Source: Alphaproteobacteria bacterium (GTDB taxonomy: Bacteria > Pseudomonadota > Alphaproteobacteria > UBA7887). Taken from it: a stretch of 64,000 nucleotides of DNA. Below the pieces are notes generated by a model. The model saw nothing but the letters and a program-made list of their open reading frames with translations. It was not told where the DNA came from and did not search any database. The translations under genes were made by a program, and so were the position numbers. This document shows positions 58,649 through 64,000 of the stretch, one piece after another. Location: positions 62,001-126,000 of the forward strand of contig JASLYQ010000004.1 in the NCBI GenBank assembly GCA_030739735.1, given 5' to 3'. The first letter of the stretch is position 1. The number at the start of each line of letters is the position of its first letter.

Positions 58649-58902
58649 GGTCATACCCTCCACTTTAATCTAGGGTTTCTCACAAGCTCACCCGTGTATC
58701 GAGCGAGCCGGGGCAAGATAGGCGAGGGCTTAGGTAGACGTAAGCTATAAGGCGGATCGCGATTCCCTATAACCCGGCTTTGCCGGCACCATCTCGGCCG
58801 GCTACTCGCGCCGCAAATCCTGGTCCACGTGCCCTACACAGCCCGGGCATGACCCCGGCCAATCGCCCCGCTGACGCTAGCTGGGCGATACGCACCGAGA
58901 AT

Positions 58903-59856
58903 TCAGAAATCACCTTCGATCCGGTGCCCGTCAGGATAGATCCATACTGCCTTTCCTACGGGTTTACCGGCTTCGTATGAAACTTCGAACCTGGTGCCGT
59001 CCTGGTAGGTCAAGACACCGGCACCGGCTTTAAGGTCGTCCTCAAAGCTACCTTCAAAACGGTCGCCATTCGTATAAACAATGACGCCCGCCCCTTGGCG
59101 CTTGTCGGCAGCATATTCGCCCTCGTAGCGCACTCCGTCGGCCTGCGTGAACGTACCTTTGCCGTGCCGCTTGCCCTCAACGAACATGCCGGCATAGGTA
59201 TCGCCATTGGCGGCAGTGAAGCTGCCCTGTCCGTGCCGGTGACCGTCCGAAAACTCACCGTCGTAGACATGTCCGTTAGCATAGGTCAGACGGCCGCGGC
59301 CATGCATCTCACCGCCGCGGAAGGCGCCGACGTACCGGTCGCCGCCGGGAAAACGCAACTCGCCGTCGCCCTCGCGGCGGCCGCCGACGAATTCGCCTTC
59401 ATAGACGGCGCCAGAGGTAAATATCAGGCGACCGCGGCCGCTCATCTCACCGTTCGCGAAGTTGCCTTTGTATTCACTGCCGTTACCGAACCAGAAATTG
59501 CCGTCACCGTGACGCTGGCCATCAACGAAGCTGCCCTCGTAGCGGTCACCATTGGGATAAACGAAACTGCCGACGCCCGTGATTTTGTCCTCAAAGAAGG
59601 CACCCTCGTAGATGCCGCCTTTAGCATAGGTGATTTTGCCTTGACCGTGCATGCGTCCGTTCTTCAACTCGCCGTCGTAAACGCTGCCAGTCGGGAAAGT
59701 GATCTTGCCCTGTGTCAAGGTGTCCGGCGACACCGTCGCCGACTCCTGAGCCGAAACCGCACTGACATCGAACGACAACACCAAAAGAGTGCCTGCGCTG
59801 ATTGCCCGCAATACGGCTGTTACGGATTTTCCCGTCCCTGTCCACACGATGATCAC
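58903..59856 (-). CDS. Secreted MORN-repeat protein (11 repeats)
   Basis: 317 residues. GTG 59856 has AGGGAGG eight bases upstream and begins a signal peptide (AVLRAISAGTLLVLSFDVSA). The rest is eleven tandem MORN units of 23 residues with pattern YxGxFxxGxxxGxGxxxxxxG (for example YEGSFVDGQRHGDGNFWFGN), from about residue 55 to the end. Longer upstream starts (TTG 59952) are rejected. MORN proteins often scaffold membranes or enzymes; here the signal suggests a periplasmic or surface role. It lies between the pqq operon and a sugar dehydrogenase. Confidence 0.85.
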   Translation of the reverse strand: MIIVWTGTGKSVTAVLRAISAGTLLVLSFDVSAVSAQESATVSPDTLTQGKITFPTGSVYDGELKNGRMHGQGKITYAKGGIYEGAFFEDKITGVGSFVYPNGDRYEGSFVDGQRHGDGNFWFGNGSEYKGNFANGEMSGRGRLIFTSGAVYEGEFVGGRREGDGELRFPGGDRYVGAFRGGEMHGRGRLTYANGHVYDGEFSDGHRHGQGSFTAANGDTYAGMFVEGKRHGKGTFTQADGVRYEGEYAADKRQGAGVIVYTNGDRFEGSFEDDLKAGAGVLTYQDGTRFEVSYEAGKPVGKAVWIYPDGHRIEGDF

Positions 59857-59939
59857 CGCTTCGTCCTCCCTTACTTCTGTGCCAGTCTTGTGGGGCGCAT
59901 ATTCCCTGCCAGATGTCCTAGCCTTATACCAAGCTGACG

Positions 59940-61211
59940 TCACAGACGCCAACGCGTGATCGATGGCGAGAACTTTCGCCTACGCCAAGTGCCCCGTACG
60001 TCGGCGACCAAACCTGGCTCAGCCAACAGCGACTCGATCATCTCCGTACCCCAAGCAGCATAGTCGCTGTGCCCAACCGTCAGCACAATCGCCCCATAAC
60101 GTCCGCTGGGTTGCGCCACAAGCTGAAAGCCGTACACCGCACGCACTTCGTCAGGGTCGGCACGCGGATCATGAAGGTCAACTGTCAGGCCAAAATTTAC
60201 TAGCTCGCGCACCACGCCCGCGCTTCCGGAATTACGGATATCGGGAACGTTCTCCTTAAAAGTGATACCAAGAACCAGCACCCGTGGTGCCAGCCCTCCG
60301 CCATGCACCCGCCGCGCGACCTCGCCCCCGACATGCCGGCCCATGCTGTCGTTGATGCGGCGGCCGGCGAGCACCACTTCGGGGTGGTAGCCGTGGCGCC
60401 CGGCGGCATAGGTCAGGTAATAAGGATCGACACCGATGCAGTGGCCGCCAACCAGACCAGGGCGGAAATCGAGAAAGTTCCACTTGGTCGACGCCGCCTC
60501 CAGCACCGCTTCCGTGTCGAGGCCGAGCCGGCTAAAGATCAAGGCAAGCTCGTTGACGAAGGCGATGTTGATGTCACGTTGCGCGTTCTCGATGACCTTG
60601 GCCGCCTCGGCGGTGCGAATGTCGGCGGCCTCGAAGACCGGGCTGATAGCACCGTATAGCTCGGCCAGCGCCGCTGTCGTCTCGGGCCCCTGCCCCGCCA
60701 CGACCTTGACGATGTTGCCGAGCCCACGCTCCGGATCGCCGGGATTGATGCGTTCGGGCGAGTAGCCGAGATGAAAGTCTCGTCCCGCAGCGAGTCCCGA
60801 GCCGCGTTCGAGAATCGGCCCGCAAATTTCTTCGACGACGCCCGGATAAACCGTCGATTCGAGTACCACGACCGCGCCCTGCCGCATCACCTTAGCCACC
60901 GCCTCACAGGCGACCTCGACCGCCGCCAGGTCCGGCATATTGGCGGTATCGACCGGCGTTGGCACGGTAATCAGATAGGCGTCGTACCCAGACACGGCCT
61001 CGAGCGTGTCGACGAATGTCACACCGACCTCCGCCAGGGTGCGGTCGTCGATCTCGCCGCAGCGATCGTGCCCGGCGCGCAATTCGATCAGGCGGCGGTT
61101 ATCGTGGTCGTAACCGGCGACCGTGCGGCCAGCCTCAGCCAAAGCGACTGCCAGCGGCAGGCCAACATAGCCAAGCCCGATGACGGCAACGCGTTCTAGT
61201 GGGTTCGCCAA
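59940..61211 (-). CDS. UDP-sugar 6-dehydrogenase (TviB/WbpO-like)
   Basis: About 423 residues. NAD site VAVIGLGYVGLPLAVALAE, TVPTPVD, catalytic Cys in GGHCIGVDPYYLTYAA, and YSPERINPGD. It oxidises the C6 of a UDP-N-acetylhexosamine to a uronic acid for capsule or O-antigen. No ATG exists at the N-terminus; TTG 61211 is the best fit, GTG 61286 would add an odd 25-residue lead over the apt promoter. A dead rfbD lies just past apt, so this is a leftover of a polysaccharide locus. Confidence 0.85.
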   Translation of the reverse strand: MANPLERVAVIGLGYVGLPLAVALAEAGRTVAGYDHDNRRLIELRAGHDRCGEIDDRTLAEVGVTFVDTLEAVSGYDAYLITVPTPVDTANMPDLAAVEVACEAVAKVMRQGAVVVLESTVYPGVVEEICGPILERGSGLAAGRDFHLGYSPERINPGDPERGLGNIVKVVAGQGPETTAALAELYGAISPVFEAADIRTAEAAKVIENAQRDINIAFVNELALIFSRLGLDTEAVLEAASTKWNFLDFRPGLVGGHCIGVDPYYLTYAAGRHGYHPEVVLAGRRINDSMGRHVGGEVARRVHGGGLAPRVLVLGITFKENVPDIRNSGSAGVVRELVNFGLTVDLHDPRADPDEVRAVYGFQLVAQPSGRYGAIVLTVGHSDYAAWGTEMIESLLAEPGLVADVRGTWRRRKFSPSITRWRL

Positions 61212-61297
61212 GGGAGAAATCCAGAATGCGATAACTGAAGCTACTATTGTAGACTGTACGGCGCCAGCAACAAGCCCGGCGAACACCGGAGAGAACT

Positions 61298-61825
61298 ATG
61301 CCCTTCAAGAGCCTTATCCGCACCATCCCCGATTACCCGAAGGCGGGAATCATGTTTCGAGATATTACTACGCTGCTCGGTGATGCGCAGGGCTTTCGTA
61401 CCGCCGTGAATACCTTGGTCAACCGCTATACGGGCAACAACATCGACAAGGTCGCTGGCATCGAGGCGCGTGGCTTTATTCTCGGCGCGCCGTTGGCGCA
61501 TCAGCTGGGAGTCGGCTTTGTTCCCGTGCGCAAGCAGGGCAAGCTTCCCGGCGATACCATCGGGCATCACTATGATCTGGAATACGGCACCGATACGGTC
61601 GAGATGCATACCGACGCCATCGCCAAAGACGAGCGGGTGCTGCTGGTCGACGATCTGATCGCGACCGGAGGCACGGCCGAGGCCGCAGCAAACTTGATAG
61701 CCAAGTCGGGCGGCACGATCGTGGAATGCTGCTTCATTGTCGATCTGCCCGATGTCGGCGGTCGCGCGCGCCTGGAAGAGCTTGGTCACACCGTGCACGC
61801 GCTCTGCGAATACGAGGGTGACTGA
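61298..61825 (+). CDS. apt: Adenine phosphoribosyltransferase
   Basis: 175 residues. It salvages adenine to AMP with PRPP. It has [34 protein letters not shown] and the PRPP loop [20 protein letters not shown] 61298 follows CGGAGAGA. Its stop overlaps the start of the dead rfbD. Confidence 0.97.
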   Translation: MPFKSLIRTIPDYPKAGIMFRDITTLLGDAQGFRTAVNTLVNRYTGNNIDKVAGIEARGFILGAPLAHQLGVGFVPVRKQGKLPGDTIGHHYDLEYGTDTVEMHTDAIAKDERVLLVDDLIATGGTAEAAANLIAKSGGTIVECCFIVDLPDVGGRARLEELGHTVHALCEYEGD

Positions 61826-62619
61826 CCTCGTCGTCTTCGGCGCCGACGGCCAAGTCGGCCGCGCCCTGTGCGAGGCAGCTGACGCTAACGTCGCGGGTTA
61901 CGATCGCAAGGCCACAGCAGACATCACAAATGCAGAGAGCGTCACGCGTACGGTGGCTGGCACCGGCACAGTGGTCAACGCTGCCGCCTTCACCAATGTC
62001 GATGGCGCGGAAAACATCGCGCGCGCCTGCGCCAAGACGGACAAGCCGCTCATCCACATCTCGATAAACTAGGTGTTTGATGGATCGATCGAGCGTGCCT
62101 ACCGCCAGGACGACCCGACCGGGCCGCTCTCGGCATCTACGGACGATCTAAGCTCGCCGGCGAGCGGAGCGTTGCGAGCGCGCCGTTATCCTGCGTACCG
62201 CCTGGGTCTATGCCACGACCGGAAGCAATTTCGTGCGCACCATGTTGTGCTTGGCGAACGAACGCGACTCGCTCCGCGTCGTCGACGACCAGCGCAACTC
62301 GCCGACCTAGGCACACGATATCGCGGTGGCCATCCTCGCTATTGCAGCCGACGGCGTTACCAAACCCGGCGTCTTTCACTTTTGCAGCAGCGGCACGACG
62401 ACGTGGCATGGATTCGCGCACCCCATATTCGATCTAGCCGGCGAGCGCAGCGTGCCCCGCGTCGGTGAGCTTAGTCCGATCCCCAGCAGAGAGTATCCGA
62501 CTCCGGCGCCACGCCCCGCCAACTCAGCGCTAGACTGCAGCCGTATTGCCAAGGCCTACGGCATCACCGCCCCACCCTGGCGGAAGAGCCCAACCCGTTG
62601 CCTAGACGAGCTGCGCTAA
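61818..62619 (+). pseudogene. rfbD: Dead dTDP-4-dehydrorhamnose reductase (RfbD/RmlD)
   Basis: GTG 61818 starts a good NAD-binding N-terminus, LVVFGADGQVGRALCEAADA, and NAAAFTNVDGAENIARACA. TAG 62070-62072 replaces the Tyr of the 'YVFDG' motif, then VFDGSIERAYRQDDPTGPLS follows. After a one-base shift [12 protein letters not shown] appears; another shift gives [20 protein letters not shown] and [19 protein letters not shown], then TAG, AHDIAVAILAIAADGVTKPG, and the C-terminus to TAA 62617-62619. All parts of a full-length gene remain, broken by two stops and at least two shifts. Confidence 0.88.
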
Positions 62620-64000
62620 CGGCTTTTGGCAGCGATCTTGGCCCAAGTGTCACGTAGCGCAACAGTACGGTTAAACACGAGTGCCTCGAGCGTGCCGTCG
62701 GGATCGGGGCAGAAGTAGCCCGTGCGCTCAAATTGCACCACCTCGCCAACCACCAACGCTGCCAGGCTGGGCTCAAGCTTGCAGTCGTGCAGCACTTCCA
62801 GTGAGGCCGGGTCTATAGCTTCGTCCGAGCTCGGATCGGGCTCGGTAAAAAGTGGGCCGTATAGCCGCACCTCTGCGCTCAGGGCGTGGGCCACGGAAAC
62901 CCAGTGGATAGTTCCTCTTACCTTGCGACCGTCGGGCGCATTGCCACCGCGGGTCTCAGGATCGTAGGTGCAACGCAGCTCGACAACCGTGCCGTCAGCG
63001 TCCTTCACAACCTCCTCGCACGTGATAAAATAGGCGAAGCGCAGGCGCACCTCTCCGCCAGGCTTTAGGCGGTGAAATTTGCGCGGTGGATCCTCCATGA
63101 AATCTTCACGCTCGACATAGATCTCGCGACCGAAGGGCAACTGGCGCGTGCCGGTGCCCGCATCTCCCGGATTGTTGACAGCCTCGAGTATCTCGCTCCC
63201 GCCTTCGGGATAGTTCTCGATCACCACCTTGAGCGGGCGCAACACGGCGAAGCGGCGCTCGGCCACCACATTGAGATATTCGCGAGCGCAATGGTCGAGC
63301 GCCCCCAGCTCCACCGTACTGTCGCGCTTGGCGACGCCAATGCGAGCCGCGAAGTCGCGAATCGCAGCGGGCGGGAAGCCACGCCGGCGCATGCCAACCA
63401 GCGTTGGCATGCGGGGATCGTCCCAACCTTGTACCAACCTATCGCGCACCAGCGAGATTAGCTTGCGCTTGGACAGCACCGTATGGCCGAGATTGAGGCG
63501 AGCGAACTCATATTGTTGTGGCCGCGCAGGAACCGACAGGTTCTGTAGCAGCCAATCGTACAGTGGCCGGTGATCCTCGAATTCGAGGGTACAGATGGAG
63601 TGGCTGATGCCTTCAATCGCATCCGACTGACCGTGGGCGAAATCGTATGTGGGATAGATGCACCAGTCGTTGCCGGTGCGCGGGTGCTCAACGTGGAGGA
63701 TGCGATAGAGCACCGGGTCGCGCAGGTTTATATTACCCGCCGCCATATCGATGCGTGCCCGCAGCACCCGCGCGCCGTCGCCAAACTCGCCGGCGCGCAT
63801 GCGGCGGAACAGGTTGAGGTTCTCTTCTGGGCTGCGATCGCGATGGGGGCTGTCCGTGCCAGACTCGGTTAGCGTGCCGCGCGCCTCGCGGATCTCGTCA
63901 GCCGACTGATCGTCGACATAGGCCTTACCGGCGTCGATGAGCTGTTCGGCCCAATCGTAGAGCTGGGCGAAATAGTCGGAAGCGAAATAGCGGTGCTCAC
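62616..64000 (-). CDS. glnS: Glutaminyl-tRNA synthetase (partial, C-terminal part)
   Basis: Reverse-strand gene entering from the right edge; about 461 residues are visible. Class I synthetase features: the KMSKS-type motif [46 protein letters not shown], then the two beta-barrel anticodon domains ([35 protein letters not shown]). The N-terminal HIGH motif lies outside. The stop overlaps the dead rfbD stop tail by-to-tail. The frame is clean up to 64000. Confidence 0.96.
   Translation of the reverse strand, partial: EHRYFASDYFAQLYDWAEQLIDAGKAYVDDQSADEIREARGTLTESGTDSPHRDRSPEENLNLFRRMRAGEFGDGARVLRARIDMAAGNINLRDPVLYRILHVEHPRTGNDWCIYPTYDFAHGQSDAIEGISHSICTLEFEDHRPLYDWLLQNLSVPARPQQYEFARLNLGHTVLSKRKLISLVRDRLVQGWDDPRMPTLVGMRRRGFPPAAIRDFAARIGVAKRDSTVELGALDHCAREYLNVVAERRFAVLRPLKVVIENYPEGGSEILEAVNNPGDAGTGTRQLPFGREIYVEREDFMEDPPRKFHRLKPGGEVRLRFAYFITCEEVVKDADGTVVELRCTYDPETRGGNAPDGRKVRGTIHWVSVAHALSAEVRLYGPLFTEPDPSSDEAIDPASLEVLHDCKLEPSLAALVVGEVVQFERTGYFCPDPDGTLEALVFNRTVALRDTWAKIAAKSR

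Noticed and set aside
58517-58750. Forward 77-codon frame across the pqqA site
   Set aside because: It has no protein pattern; the reverse strand carries pqqA with Glu-x3-Tyr and a ribosome site at the expected place upstream of pqqB.
59857-59952. TTG start for the MORN protein
   Set aside because: It has no ribosome site and leaves the signal peptide internal; GTG 59856 with AGGGAGG is better.

Overview
The window is GC-rich chromosomal DNA that reads as a free-living or host-associated alphaproteobacterium, probably of Rhodospirillales type. The clues are the alphaproteobacterial long-form dCTP deaminase, the gltB-gltD pair, the pyrB-pyrC-plsY and ribF-ileS-lspA-DUF3035-M16-M16 blocks, the aroC/fabI pair, a DUF1489 protein and a pqqABCDE operon with a minimal PqqA. 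No rRNA, tRNA, CRISPR array, intact insertion sequence or prophage was seen, and none of the roughly 60 genes is an obvious transcription factor.

Layout. 0-9.4 kb is aromatic/xenobiotic catabolism: boxC-boxB (benzoyl-CoA epoxide pathway), a PaaK-like CoA ligase, an extradiol-type dioxygenase with a second VOC protein, a nitronate monooxygenase and a Baeyer-Villiger-type flavin monooxygenase, with dcd inserted. 9.8-16.9 kb holds gltB, gltD and a TfdA/TauD dioxygenase. 16.9-20.8 kb is a reverse-strand run (ruvX, a ruined AEC transporter, pyrB, a PyrC missing one metal histidine, plsY). 21-32 kb holds a methyltransferase-like gene, a MetF-like reductase, a dead YHS gene, a MaoC hydratase and the ribF-ileS-lspA-lipoprotein-M16-M16 operon. 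32-36 kb holds aroC, fabI, a DnaJ-like co-chaperone and a glycine-zipper lipoprotein. 36.4-41.3 kb holds a TPP enzyme and then a periplasmic redox island: a TlpA-like thioredoxin, a cytochrome P460-like protein carrying ten Asn-Pro-Cys repeats, and a divergent pentaheme cytochrome. 41-47 kb holds an orphan acyl-CoA carboxyltransferase, a VOC protein, a DUF169 protein and a fused E1 alpha-beta dehydrogenase. 47.6-51.4 kb is a polyamine-type ABC transporter. 51.7-54.3 kb holds an SMP-30 protein, DUF1489 and a DapA-like lyase. 54.5-58.7 kb is the PQQ operon plus a methyltransferase. The rest is a MORN-repeat secreted protein, a nucleotide-sugar dehydrogenase, apt, a dead rfbD and the 3' part of glnS.

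Two themes stand out. First, the 38.1-41.3 kb island joins a P460-like heme protein, a c554-like multiheme cytochrome and a thiol-disulfide protein, which suggests a periplasmic hydroxylamine/NO-type or thiol-linked redox system; the Cys-repeat tails are the most novel feature. Second, the window holds an unusual number of fresh gene ruins (AEC transporter, YHS protein, rfbD, a small secreted protein with an internal TAG, other scraps) that still align over long stretches once frameshifts are repaired. This suggests recent genome erosion. Functional calls rest on motif and family recognition by eye; no database search was run.
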